Shown piece by piece: positions 17,401 to 24,436 of a DNA stretch of 64,000 bases. A program made the translations under genes and the position numbers. Each line of letters opens with the position of its first letter. The first letter of the stretch is position 1. The stretch is taken from the NCBI RefSeq assembly GCF_900128975.1, contig NZ_FQVC01000002.1:124001-188000 (forward strand), in the 5' to 3' direction. The DNA comes from Devosia limi DSM 17137. GTDB lineage: Bacteria > Pseudomonadota > Alphaproteobacteria > Rhizobiales > Devosiaceae. The notes below the pieces were generated by a model. It ran no database searches. It was given only the letters and a program-made list of their open reading frames with translations, and was not told the origin of the DNA.

Positions 17401-17534
17401 ATCGCCTCGAACTGGGCGCAGGACTGACCTGGTCGGCCTCCGAGCAGCTTAAGCTGTCGGTTGACTATACCGGGCGCTTTTTCGGCGGCCGGACGGATCA
17501 CACAGCCAGGGCCGGATTGACGCTGGAGTTCTAG
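14457..17534 (+). CDS. Autotransporter with tandem-repeat passenger and C-terminal beta-barrel
   Basis: 1025 residues from a GTG at 14457. The start is uncertain, with no clear binding site; an ATG at 14562 is inside the signal sequence. A basic stretch and ALLAGVAGMSLIAGVHSAQA form an extended signal peptide ending near residue 48. Residues ~150-355 hold about eleven short W-x-G-D-V...N-x-G-T-I-x-N repeats. Then come two 68-residue passenger-associated repeats (SGAGTLTLTG, SGAGTLVLSG with INAGTLQVG) that build a beta-helix. Residues ~745-1025 are the autotransporter barrel, starting around NAVWMTPMAGRGVIESD and ending GLTLEF with the terminal Phe used by the BAM complex. It should display a surface beta-solenoid, perhaps an adhesin. 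No cleavage site or enzyme motif is visible. Confidence 0.9.
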   Translation: MQFFKLLAPPARTRAPSIGARRRSQQRALLAGVAGMSLIAGVHSAQAENFTWNGNPHAVDGWNDPTNWSPMGLPAIGDNVVIGQSRAIVVDAQTAGSIEVGAGRLTIDATGQLTFQSMDVKAAGLLDGLNNSGAVTGDLRENQGFVNNYAGASWVGDVLDNSGTLINYHSATWHGDVHNSGDLFSQGDAGSADRPQWVGHVMANTGTIIQKNGDWRGDVRTNNRIIQSMLNSTWTGDVWENAGTINNMDTSTWNGDVVSNSGTIDNYDLESIWNGNILANSGDIYNGGLWEGDIFTNDNFISNYYAQSIWNGDVRANAGTIFNGGTWNGAVLANTGAILTVGTWNGSVINSGTLSVGDGGTAGTLSGDVVNSGTLAFDRSDASTFGGAISGAGVVTKSGAGTLTLTGNATHSGGTTINAGTLQVGNGGTAGALSGNVANAGTLAFNRSDSSTYGGVISGNGAVTKSGAGTLVLSGTNTYIGATSVNAGTLSVSGSIAASALTVNGGALKGSGTVGTTTIASGILAAGNSIGTLTIAGGLDLGAAAVLQVEVAAGGNALGVHSDLVAVTGAVTIDPGATVQVGPVNSGDDGKTFAADTTYTIITSAGLSGRFASVTDDFAFLDSTLSYDPVNAYLTLKRNDTSFADVAETSNQTGAANALGAFAPGDPVANGLTGLSPADARRAYELASGDSHASGQAVFDQAFSLFQGTMGSGSGGGSGAVMSYVDAGIGLVGPVGSAEPVVTPFAANAVWMTPMAGRGVIESDGNGATTEWAAGGLAVGYERRSTLAGGEAVAGLGVGYTATTTTTPTRLASSNAQGGQVGLYGEWSDDFWAVSGSLSYGANHISSTRDIVIGGLTNTAAAQYWMQGVDATLMAGYGFELSDGLKVGPLAGMSLGWSGYGGFSETGAAGLNATVAASSAWRLTSALGVQFAYGLEGGADEFEISGRALWLHNFGDNVTTSTVTLAGGGAPFSVVSPTSGRDRLELGAGLTWSASEQLKLSVDYTGRFFGGRTDHTARAGLTLEF
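14911..15515 (+). repeat. Tandem short repeats encoding the autotransporter stalk
   Basis: About eleven coding repeats of 16-25 codons, each around W-x-G-[DN]-[VI] then N-[ST]-G-[TD]-[IL]: SWVGDVLDNSGTL, TWHGDVHNSGDL, QWVGHVMANTGTI, DWRGDVRTNNRI, TWTGDVWENAGTI, TWNGDVVSNSGTI, IWNGNILANSGDI, LWEGDIFTNDNFI, IWNGDVRANAGTI, TWNGAVLANTGAI, TWNGSVINSGTL. DNA identity remains clear for some pairs, for example AGCATCTGGAACGGC near 15268 and 15379. Confidence 0.85.
15531..15938 (+). repeat. Two 204-base tandem repeats in the autotransporter gene
   Basis: GGCGGCACCGCCGG recurs at 15531 and 15735, a period of 204 bases (68 codons), with the following SGAGTLxL box and INAGTL/VNAGTL box in register. These are passenger-associated transport repeats. 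Confidence 0.8.
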
Positions 17535-17778
17535 TCCACCTTGCGGTTCGTTAGCGGGGCAGACGACGACTTTGACGGTCCGAAGCGTGACCATGGCACC
17601 CCTGCACGATAGGGCGGGGCCGATGAGCCTCATGTCGCGACGGGTGACGTTGATAAGCTGAGGCAGCCATGGCCTCGGCCTCGACCATCAGGCCATCAAG
17701 CAGGGCGCCAGATGGAGGTCGCGCTGATGGTGGGGACGGCGATCAGGGTTTGCGGGCTTGCGGGGGCGTCGGCAATGG

Positions 17779-18936
17779 TCATGCGGCCTCCGTCAGGCTG
17801 GGTTTCGGGTCGCACAGGCGTTGCAGGCGCGAGACGAAGGCGTGGCAATCGGTGGCGCCGTAGGCGAAGTTGCTGGGATTGCGGCTGGCGACGGCGCTGG
17901 CCAGGTCGGCCAGCTTTTGCGGACCGAGCGTGGCGATGCGGGCCATGAGGCTGGGCTGGGTGATGTCGGGCAGGGCGATGCCGATGCCCTGGCGCTTGGC
18001 GAAGGCGGCGGTTTCGGTGCCCTCCAGGGTGATGGGGACGGCACCGTGCAAGCTCCCCTCATAGATGCGGTTGGGCAGCAGCCATCTGGAATTCTGGCCT
18101 TCCTCGAAGCAGTCGATGGACCAGGCCAGGTGCACCCTGGAATAGATGGCAGCCAGATCGCCGGGATTGCGATAGGGGCCGGCAAAGGTGAGGTGCGGCT
18201 GGGCGGCGACGAAGCCATGGAAGTCATCGAATTCGCTGAGGGCTGGGCGGCCGCGCAGGATGACTTGCACCCGGCCGCCCATGGCATTGGAGAAATCGGC
18301 AAGGGCGGTGAGCGACTTGCGGCAGCGGAGGGCTCCGAACCAGCCGATGCGCAGTGGCACGGCTGGGCCAGGGGTGAGGGCGGGGTTGATGCCGCGCTGG
18401 CCGTGTTCGAAGAGTACCTTGTTTTCCACCACAAGGGCGGGTGGGGCGCCGTGAATGTCGAAGTAGTTGGTGAGGAAGGCGGGCGAGCTGGTGATCAGCA
18501 ACGATGCCTTTCTGGCCCAGTGGCGCTCGGCGCTGCGCATGGCACGGCCGACCACATCGCCGCGCAGCAGCAGACGGTGGATGTCGAGGCATTCGTAGAC
18601 GATGGGTGGGCGGCTGGGCCAAAGGGACTGCAGGCGGCTGGCCAGCGACAGCATTTCGAGATTGCGCGCTACGATGACGTCGGGCACCCCCAGCGCGCCG
18701 GCGCGGCGAGTCAGGGTGCCATGGGCCCGGATGACCGCCATGATGCTCTGGACGAAGCGCGCATCGAAGGTTTCACCCAATTCCAAATAGGCGCTGACAT
18801 CGAAATCGGGCACGGCCGTATCGGCGCGACGGAAGCCGGCGACTGCCACCTGGGCAGAGCCGGTTCGCATCATCTCGATCCGACGCGCGACGGCAGCATC
18901 GGCCAGATTGGGGACCAAGTACAAAACTCTGAGCAA
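17779..18936 (-). CDS. Glycosyltransferase, GT-B fold
   Basis: 385 residues. The N-terminal half starts MLRVLYLVPNLADAAVARRI and has PDVIVARNLEMLSLA and PPIVYECLDIHRLLL. The C-terminal half has LRIGWFGALRCRKSL, VQVILRGRPALSEFDDF, LTFAGPYRN, and LPNRIYEGSLHGAVPITLEG, where N-R-x-Y-E-G-x-x-x-G-x-x-P-I corresponds to the sugar-nucleotide site of GT4-like enzymes. It probably moves a sugar from a nucleotide donor to a cell-envelope polysaccharide or protein. It is convergent with the autotransporter gene, 244 bases between the two stops. Signal peptide absent, so cytoplasmic. Donor and acceptor cannot be read from the sequence. Confidence 0.8.
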   Translation of the reverse strand: MLRVLYLVPNLADAAVARRIEMMRTGSAQVAVAGFRRADTAVPDFDVSAYLELGETFDARFVQSIMAVIRAHGTLTRRAGALGVPDVIVARNLEMLSLASRLQSLWPSRPPIVYECLDIHRLLLRGDVVGRAMRSAERHWARKASLLITSSPAFLTNYFDIHGAPPALVVENKVLFEHGQRGINPALTPGPAVPLRIGWFGALRCRKSLTALADFSNAMGGRVQVILRGRPALSEFDDFHGFVAAQPHLTFAGPYRNPGDLAAIYSRVHLAWSIDCFEEGQNSRWLLPNRIYEGSLHGAVPITLEGTETAAFAKRQGIGIALPDITQPSLMARIATLGPQKLADLASAVASRNPSNFAYGATDCHAFVSRLQRLCDPKPSLTEAA

Positions 18937-19312
18937 ACTTGCTTCTCCTGTCCCGAAGGGTCAGTGACCTCAACTTGTGGCCGGTTGATGCTGCTGGCCG
19001 CTACGGTTCGCGGCAGCATCGCCGCCGGTTGGCGGCCTGGTCGGCTCGGCTGCAGGGAGCGCAACCTGCCCCAAGCTTCTGGGCAAAGTAGGGCGCGGCC
19101 GTGGCGATGGGGCAATCGGGGGTGGCAGATGACCGACCTGCAGCCGACTGAGGTCTTGAAACGGCAAATTTTCCGGCTGTGACAGCGCGGCAAAGTTGGA
19201 GACATCAGGCTATTGCCAGCCTGGCAAAGATGGTCATCCTCGGTCCTAACCCGCAGAAATCGGGCAGTCGCGCTGGCAAAATGCGGCGGCAATGTGGGCC
19301 GCTGGTGCCCGA
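18937..19312. other. Intergenic stretch, no supported gene
   Basis: 376 bases between the HupE gene and the glycosyltransferase gene, both on the minus strand. The open frames here are shadows. It presumably carries the glycosyltransferase promoter and HupE terminator, but I cannot point to either. Confidence 0.4.
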
Positions 19313-19900
19313 TCAGAGCCAGCCGGCCAGCACGCCGACGCCGGCCAGTGCGAAAGCTGCACCGGCAAATCGGGCCGCAGGCCGGCCATGGCGTCCAACA
19401 AGGGCAGCGACGCCGGACGTGGCGAGAATGCCGGTGAGATGGAGCAGCGCGGTGGCGGCGACAAAGCCGGCCGCATAGACGAACCCACCGGCGGTTTCCG
19501 GCATTTCGGCGCCGTGGGCGTGGCCGTGGAGAATGGCGAAGATGCCGACCAGACCCATGGCAGCGGCAACCGGCATCGGGCGGCCCATTGCCGCCGCGGC
19601 GCCGATGACGACGCTGGAAAGGGCGATGCCGAGTTCGACGAATGGCAGGTCGAGCTGGCTCGCCCCAAGGGCGAAGCCAGCGATCATCATGGCGATGAAG
19701 GACAGGGGAACCAGCCACAGCGCCTTGCCGCCCAGAACATAGGCAAAAACGCCAACGGCGATCATCGCCAGGACGTGGTCAATGCCGCCAATGGGGTGCT
19801 GGAAGCCGTAGACGAAGCCTGCGGTCTCGCCGACACCGGTATGGGCAAAGGCAACACTGGGGAGCAGGACGGTCAGCAGCAGGGCGAGGAGCAGGCGCAT
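19313..19900 (-). CDS. HupE/UreJ family metal transporter
   Basis: 195 residues starting MRLLLALLLTVLLPSVAFAH, a signal-like first segment, and about six further helices. The family box HPIGGIDHVLAMIAVGVFAY is intact (H-P-x2-G-x-D-H), and HGHAHGAEMPE gives a second His cluster. HupE and UreJ proteins carry nickel, and some relatives cobalt or other divalent metals, into the cell for hydrogenase or urease; neither enzyme is in the window. ATG 19900 has AAGGAT seven bases upstream. The ArsR/SmtB-type gene lies directly upstream on the same strand, 109 bases away, so metal-controlled expression is a reasonable inference. Confidence 0.87.
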   Translation of the reverse strand: MRLLLALLLTVLLPSVAFAHTGVGETAGFVYGFQHPIGGIDHVLAMIAVGVFAYVLGGKALWLVPLSFIAMMIAGFALGASQLDLPFVELGIALSSVVIGAAAAMGRPMPVAAAMGLVGIFAILHGHAHGAEMPETAGGFVYAAGFVAATALLHLTGILATSGVAALVGRHGRPAARFAGAAFALAGVGVLAGWL

Positions 19901-19927
19901 GGTGATCCTTTCGGGAATCAAATCGCG

Positions 19928-19948
19928 GGCGGCACCGCGTGCCACCCT
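19928..19948. promoter_or_regulatory. Inverted repeat in front of the HupE gene
   Basis: GGGCGGCAC-CGC-GTGCCACCC, symmetric apart from one pair, centred 38 bases upstream of the HupE start and inside the ArsR-HupE gap. It could be an operator for the ArsR-type regulator or an mRNA hairpin that trims expression. It does not resemble the AT-rich 12-2-12 SmtB/CzrA operators. Confidence 0.35.
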
Positions 19949-20009
19949 TCCGACTTCCACAAACTCGCGCATTGAGTATTGAGGGCGGGCGGCTGTTTGT
20001 AAATCCCGG

Positions 20010-20345
20010 CTAGTGCTCGGCGACGTGGTCGATCATGTCGGCCAGCATATGGCGGATATGATCGTCGCCGGCCTCGTAGAACACCTGCTTGTTCTGGCGC
20101 GTACCCTTGACCAGCCGGGCAGCGCGCAGCAGGCGCAGGTGGTGGCTGACCAGGGATTGCGAGGCCTCGGTCCGGCGGGCGATTTCGTTGACGGGCAGGG
20201 GGCCCTGCAGGCAGACCAGCAGGATACGCAGTCGCGTGGCATCGCCCAGCAGACGATAGGTCTGGGCAATGGTGGCGATCTGCTCGGGGGTCGGTTCGCT
20301 CACGGGGGCGGTGGCCTTGCTGCTGGGATTGGGGAGTCTGCCCAT
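20010..20345 (-). CDS. ArsR/SmtB-family metalloregulator with zinc-type alpha5 site
   Basis: 111 residues. Winged helix: YRLLGDATRLRILLVCLQGP, recognition helix ASQSLVSHHLRLLRAARLV, and wing GTRQNKQVFYEAG. The C-terminal helix has Asp94-x-His96 and His107-x2-Glu110 with eleven residues between the two His. This spacing and residue set is the alpha5 metal site of SmtB-like repressors that sense zinc (related CzrA uses D/H/H/H). The alpha3 Cys pair of arsenic sensors is absent. I chose ATG 20345; longer frames would run into the tRNA-Trp promoter. It precedes the HupE gene and probably represses it until metal binds. The sensed metal could also be cobalt or nickel. Confidence 0.85.
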   Translation of the reverse strand: MGRLPNPSSKATAPVSEPTPEQIATIAQTYRLLGDATRLRILLVCLQGPLPVNEIARRTEASQSLVSHHLRLLRAARLVKGTRQNKQVFYEAGDDHIRHMLADMIDHVAEH

Positions 20346-20430
20346 GTGCGCCGACGATTCGCCAGTGCCGGGGCGTGACCGCTCATGACGCCCAGCCGCA
20401 GATAAGTGCGTGCAAGCGCGATTGGGGGTC

Positions 20431-20459
20431 TTGCGCGAAGCAGGCTTTGCCATTAGACA
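20431..20459 (+). promoter_or_regulatory. Probable promoter of tRNA-Trp
   Basis: TTGCGC at 20431-20436 and TAGACA at 20454-20459 with a 17-base spacer, 13 bases before the tRNA. Confidence 0.5.
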
Positions 20460-20472
20460 CAGCCTCGCCTGA

Positions 20473-20548
20473 AGGGGTGTAGCTCAGTTGGTAGAGCATC
20501 GGTCTCCAAAACCGAGGGTCGTGGGTTCGAGTCCCCCCGCCCCTGCCA
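20473..20548 (+). tRNA. tRNA-Trp (anticodon CCA)
   Basis: 76 bases. Acceptor AGGGGTG (20473-20479) pairs with CGCCCCT, discriminator G, encoded CCA at 20546-20548. The anticodon arm CGGTCTCCAAAACCG gives CCA. In many proteobacteria this tRNA sits directly in front of secE; here 4.4 kb separates them. Confidence 0.97.
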
Positions 20549-20765
20549 GGCAATAAATCCAAGAAATTCCAAAGCGGTGCAGCCGGTTGTCGATATGACA
20601 GCCGGTTAGTGGCGTTTGTTCATGTGATGCTTGCGGAAGGTGCTGGCGGTTCCGGGCATAAAGTTTTCTGAACTGGTTGTCGAAACCGGGCTGTCAGCTT
20701 CGTCGTGAAGGCAGAGGAGCGCGGTTCTGCGTTTCAAATGCCGAGCACTGATTGGAGAAATCGCA

Positions 20766-21062
20766 ATGTCATTCCAGGCCTATCTCGACGCCGTAGAGGT
20801 CAAAACCGGGCTCACGCCACGACAGATCGTCGTGCTGGCGAAATCGAAGGGCCTGGATGATCCCAGCGTCAAGGCCGGGCAAATTCTTGACTGGCTGAAG
20901 GCCGAGTACGATCTCGGGCGTGGGCATGGGATGGCCATGGTGCATGTCATCAAGAAGGGGCCGGCGATCGACGCAAAGCATGTCGGCTCGACGGGATCGC
21001 ACCGGGACGAGAGCGATATGCTGTGGCTTGATGGGGCGGCGAGCAAGCCAGCCCAGGGCTGA
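20766..21062 (+). CDS. DUF4287 domain protein
   Basis: 98 residues, starting MSFQAYLDAVEVKTGLTPRQ, then LAKSKGL and ILDWLKAEYDLGRGHGMAMV, the complete core of the DUF4287 family, followed by a short polar tail. GGAG sits ten bases before the ATG. Function unknown; the family is small, soluble and widespread. The leader contains an imperfect inverted repeat, CCGG-TT-GTC...GAC-AG-CCGG at 20583-20605. Confidence 0.85.
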   Translation: MSFQAYLDAVEVKTGLTPRQIVVLAKSKGLDDPSVKAGQILDWLKAEYDLGRGHGMAMVHVIKKGPAIDAKHVGSTGSHRDESDMLWLDGAASKPAQG

Positions 21063-21081
21063 CCCCGGGCTGCCGCTGGGA

Positions 21082-21390
21082 TCAGAAGCAGGTGGTGGTG
21101 GTGGATGCGCCAGTTGGCGATTCAACCGTATTGCAGATGACCGGTCGGTTCATCCGCATCGAGCGGTTCATGTCATACATGGAATCGCTCAGTTCCTGCT
21201 GTCGGCGCCGGTAGTCGGCCTGTTCGTCGCGGTCCATCTGCATCATGCAATTGGCAAAGCCATCGGTGCCCGGCTTGAAGCCATAGCCGGCGCAGGTGGC
21301 ATTTTGATTTGCCAGTCGTTCTTCGGGGCTGGTGGTCTGGCAACCAGCCAGAAGCACGGCCGCGCCAACCAGCAGAATGATCTTCTTCAT
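21082..21390 (-). CDS. Small lipoprotein
   Basis: 102 residues. MKKIILLVGAAVLLAGCQTT is a clear lipoprotein signal with lipobox LAGC (Cys17). The mature part has NATCAGYGFKPGTDGFANCM with two Cys, a short segment seen in many small alphaproteobacterial lipoproteins, then a charged stretch DRDEQADYRRRQQEL and a C-terminal pair of Cys in VICNTVESPTG...TTCF. GGAG lies nine bases before the ATG. Envelope location is well supported; the role is unknown. Confidence 0.82.
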   Translation of the reverse strand: MKKIILLVGAAVLLAGCQTTSPEERLANQNATCAGYGFKPGTDGFANCMMQMDRDEQADYRRRQQELSDSMYDMNRSMRMNRPVICNTVESPTGASTTTTCF

Positions 21391-21537
21391 CGATGAATCT
21401 CCGCAATTGCGCGGCAATCTAGCGTCGGGCCGGTCAGGTCACAAGCGGGCGGGCGCCGCCCGCAAGACCGGGATGGCAAAAGCAAACGGCCCGGATGGCA
21501 ATCCGGGCCGTCGGTTCAGTCCTGGTGAGGCCAGCGC

Positions 21538-21705
21538 CTAGAACACGGCGAGGTATTTCAGCAGCGAGATGATGCCGAGGACGATCACCACGATCTGCAG
21601 GATCTGGCGCAAACGCGCTTCGACGGGCAGCCGCTGGACCAGCCAGAGGATGAGAACGACGACGAGAAAGGTGACGAGAATGCTGATAAGTGCCGACGTG
21701 CCCAT
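21538..21705 (-). CDS. Small membrane protein (Thivi_2564-like)
   Basis: 55 residues, with two membrane helices, SALISILVTFLVVVLILWLV and LRQILQIVVIVLGIISLLKY, joined by the short basic loop QRLPVEARL. The pattern matches small two-helix proteins annotated as Thivi_2564 family. GGAG nine bases upstream supports ATG 21705. Function unknown. Confidence 0.72.
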   Translation of the reverse strand: MGTSALISILVTFLVVVLILWLVQRLPVEARLRQILQIVVIVLGIISLLKYLAVF

Positions 21706-21901
21706 GCGAAATCTCCGATAGCGCCAACTGCGCTGCTGCACAACGCAGGCCGCGAGCAAGTCGTTCCGTGAGCGGGGACGCCATTATGGGCGCCAGCAGC
21801 GTTAACGGCGCGCATCGGCCTGCAGCCAAATGCCGCCAATCGGCTTGATGGTCATTTAACATCGCGCGGCCTACAGCTTCCGCTCGATCGCGGAGGCACA
21901 G

Positions 21902-23095
21902 ATGGCACTGGATTTCCTGACGCTTTATATCGTCATTCTGCTCAATTCGCTCACCGTCTCGGTGATCTGGGCGGCAATCGTGGTGAGCTATCGCCCGCTG
22001 ATTGCCGCGCGCTACTGGCTGGCCGGGTGCCTGCTGATGACGCTGGGCGGAGCCGTATTGGCGATCCAGGGCAATGCCGGGGCTTTGGCGCCTGCCGTCA
22101 TCGGCAATGGCATTGTCATCCTGGGCTTCTTCCAGCTCTGGGTGGGGGTGCGGCGCTTCTTCGGTGCGGCTGGGCGGCAGGATGTCGCCGTTATCTGCAC
22201 GCTGGCCAGCGTCGTGATGATGCTGGTGTTTCATGACAATGACCGGGCGCGCAGCGTGGTCTATTCGGCCGGCCAGTCCATGCCGATGCTGCTCGGGATC
22301 ATCTTCGTGATGACCCGGCGCCAATATGCCGCTGGCCGCTATATCGCTGCCTTCGCCATGGCCGTCGGCTTTGTTGGCCATGTGTCTACGATCACGTCGA
22401 ACGCGCTGGTAATGGCGGGGCATCTGGATTTCGCGGTGTTCTACCAGATTGCCTCCTATAACCTACTCTGCGTGATCTTCAGCGGCGTGGTGTGGAATTT
22501 CGGCTTTGCGGTCATGACAATCGAGCGGTTGCGCGCGGAAGTGGCGGAACTGGCAGATCGCGACGAACTGACGGGGCTGGCCAATCGGCGCAAGCTGAAT
22601 GAGCGGCTGGCGCAGGAGCAGGTGCGCGCCAAGAGCAATGGGCGGCGCTATGCGCTGATGGTCATCGATTTCGATGAGTTCAAGGAAATCAACGACGCCC
22701 ATGGCCATGCCGCCGGCGACGCGGCGCTGGTGCATTTTGCCGGAGTGGCGGGCGCCGTCATGCGCGATGGCGACCTGTTGGCCCGGCAGGGCGGGGACGA
22801 GTTCTGCGCATTGATGCCCGAGACGGATGCGGACGCCGCCATGGTGGCGGCAAGGCGCATTCAGGCGGAACTGGCGGCATCGCCGCTGCACTGGCGGGAC
22901 CGCCGGCTTACGCTGCGGGTGAGCATCGGGGTCGCAGATGGCCCCAATGGCGATGCGGAAACGCACACATCGGTGCTGGCGCGGGCCGATGCGGCGCTCT
23001 ACCGCGTCAAGTCGGCGGGCCGCAACGGCGTGGCGGCGTTCGATGCGGGGGTGCGCCAGCCGCTTCGCCTGGTTCGGGCGCCCCAGGCGGATTAA
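21902..23095 (+). CDS. Diguanylate cyclase with membrane sensor domain
   Basis: 397 residues. The N-terminal ~200 residues have about six helices (DFLTLYIVILLNSLTVSVIW at the start). The GGDEF domain starts at LADRDELTGLANRRKLNERL, with VIDFDEFKEINDAHGHAAGD and GGDEF at residues 297-301. Unlike the GGDEF protein at 8.7-9.9 kb it keeps the inhibitory site: R-D-G-D five residues before GGDEF, so product feedback is likely. The end ADAALYRVKSAGRNGVAAF is canonical. Makes c-di-GMP at the inner membrane. It overlaps the convergent next gene by four bases at the stops. Confidence 0.9.
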   Translation: MALDFLTLYIVILLNSLTVSVIWAAIVVSYRPLIAARYWLAGCLLMTLGGAVLAIQGNAGALAPAVIGNGIVILGFFQLWVGVRRFFGAAGRQDVAVICTLASVVMMLVFHDNDRARSVVYSAGQSMPMLLGIIFVMTRRQYAAGRYIAAFAMAVGFVGHVSTITSNALVMAGHLDFAVFYQIASYNLLCVIFSGVVWNFGFAVMTIERLRAEVAELADRDELTGLANRRKLNERLAQEQVRAKSNGRRYALMVIDFDEFKEINDAHGHAAGDAALVHFAGVAGAVMRDGDLLARQGGDEFCALMPETDADAAMVAARRIQAELAASPLHWRDRRLTLRVSIGVADGPNGDAETHTSVLARADAALYRVKSAGRNGVAAFDAGVRQPLRLVRAPQAD

Positions 23096-23325
23096 TCGGG
23101 CAGGCCGGGCGGTAGCGAGCCGAGCCTGAGCAGGACGCGGGGCTCGTCATAGGTGTCGGTTTCGATATCGACATCCTGGGAGAAGGCGAAGACACCAGCC
23201 TTGTACTCGCCCATGCGTTCGGCCAGCGCGATGCAGGCCTCGCGGGTCTTGGCGGTCTTGGGCTGGTCGGGAGTGAGCTTGCGCCCACGAAGCTGAAAGC
23301 TCTGCACGATATAGGCGGTGACCAT
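23092..23325 (-). CDS. Hypothetical small protein
   Basis: 77 residues, MVTAYIVQSFQLRGRKLTPD at the start, then AKTREACIALAERMGEYKAG and FAFSQDVDIETDTYDEPRVL. Soluble alpha/beta character. GAGG eight bases before the ATG. The arrangement resembles small uncharacterised proteins of rhizobia with a similar AxxxAxRxxxYKAGVxAFS segment. No function known. Confidence 0.68.
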   Translation of the reverse strand: MVTAYIVQSFQLRGRKLTPDQPKTAKTREACIALAERMGEYKAGVFAFSQDVDIETDTYDEPRVLLRLGSLPPGLPD

Positions 23326-23464
23326 GGGGCCTCGCTGGTTGGAGCCGAGGGCTTAACACAGTTCGCGGCGGGCGGTGGGAAATCTGGGGCTGACGGAGCG
23401 GGGCGCGCTCCGGAGCCGGATGACACCGGGTCTGGGGCAGGCCCTCTATAGTCAGAACGTGCGG

Positions 23465-23749
23465 CTAGAAGTGGCCGGGGCGGGGGAGGCGGTCGAAGCG
23501 GCGCTGGATTTCCAGCTGGTCGATGCTGGTCTTGAGGCTGTCGAACTGCGACTGCATCCGCTGAATGCTGGCGTCATATTCCAGCTGGCCCTGCATGCAG
23601 AGGGCGCGTTCGCGGCTGTTCTCGACATTGTTGGTCTCGGGGCCGTCCGGCACGCTCGGGCAATAGGCCAGCGCGGGCATGGCCGTTGCGCCCAGAACAA
23701 GCAGGGTCAGACAGATACGCCGAGTGGAGGTGCGGATGCTCATGGCCAT
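23465..23749 (-). CDS. Small secreted or periplasmic protein
   Basis: 94 residues (92 from the second ATG at 23743). The signal peptide ends at MPALAYCP. The mature part, PDGPETNNVENSRERALCMQ then DSLKTSIDQLEIQRRFDRLP, has two Cys and a helical tail likely to form a coiled coil. Unknown role. Confidence 0.66.
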   Translation of the reverse strand: MAMSIRTSTRRICLTLLVLGATAMPALAYCPSVPDGPETNNVENSRERALCMQGQLEYDASIQRMQSQFDSLKTSIDQLEIQRRFDRLPRPGHF

Positions 23750-23797
23750 ATAATGGTGCGCAGCCGAGGCGGATGCAAATCACGCGTTGCGGCGGGA

Positions 23798-24322
23798 TCA
23801 GCCGCACCAGCTGCGGCGGGCGCCATCCCATGGGCGGGCCAACCCCTCGGCGACCAGAATGGCACCGAGCGAGTGCCGACCATCGGAGACGACGCGGAGC
23901 TTGCGGCCATAGCGGTCTTCGTCGCGACTGCCGATGCGAGTAAGCTCGATAATGGGGCTGCCCATCAGTTCGCGTAACCGTTCTGTTGCGCGATTGCCGA
24001 GGGCCTGTTCGGCGGGGCATTTGAAATCGCGGATCTCGGGGGCGTCGATATCCTGGAGGCGGATAATCTGGCCGGCCCAGCGGATGGTGTCGCCATCGAT
24101 GACGCAATCGGTGGCAGCCGCCCCGGTGCAGAGATTGACGCCGCGCCGGGGAAGAGCGGCATCGGCGATTGTGGGGAAGACTTCGACGGTGATCAGGCTG
24201 GCGGAGGTGAGGATGACGAGGCTGGCGAAGATCTCCCAGCGCGCCGCCAACAGGCGCCGCCAGCCGCCTGGGCGCGGTGCCGGCCGGAAGCCGGCGCGGC
24301 CGAACCTGCGAAAAGTGCTCAT
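23798..24322 (-). CDS. Thermonuclease-like (SNase fold) protein
   Basis: 174 residues. A single hydrophobic helix (IFASLVILTSASLITVEVFP) near residues 30-50 anchors or exports it. The nuclease part has DCVIDGDTIRWAGQIIRLQD, IDAPEIRDFKCPAE, DRYGRKLRVV and LVAEGLARPW: the D-G-D-T and D-x-P-E metal and catalytic residues and the Y-G-R box of the staphylococcal nuclease family. It probably cuts DNA or RNA outside the cytoplasm. ATG 24322 is chosen over 24352 because the earlier start adds an unlike segment. Confidence 0.82.
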   Translation of the reverse strand: MSTFRRFGRAGFRPAPRPGGWRRLLAARWEIFASLVILTSASLITVEVFPTIADAALPRRGVNLCTGAAATDCVIDGDTIRWAGQIIRLQDIDAPEIRDFKCPAEQALGNRATERLRELMGSPIIELTRIGSRDEDRYGRKLRVVSDGRHSLGAILVAEGLARPWDGARRSWCG

Positions 24323-24436
24323 GCGACATCCCTCGCGCTGGCGAATGCGCAAGGATATGAGGCGACTGGCTAAGCAAGTGTGAGCGCAGGATCGCGTAGG
24401 CGGTTCTGCGTAATGGAAGGGGGCGGCGTCAGGCTG

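Noticed and set aside
15495..17633. 712-codon frame antisense to the autotransporter
   Set aside because: A composition shadow of the repetitive, GC-rich gene, with no start context or domain.
17758..19182. 474-codon plus-strand frame opposite the glycosyltransferase
   Set aside because: The minus-strand product has clear glycosyltransferase boxes; this one has none.
20583..20605. Imperfect inverted repeat before the DUF4287 gene
   Set aside because: CCGG-TT-GTC...GAC-AG-CCGG is short and interrupted; no regulator or promoter nearby supports an operator call.
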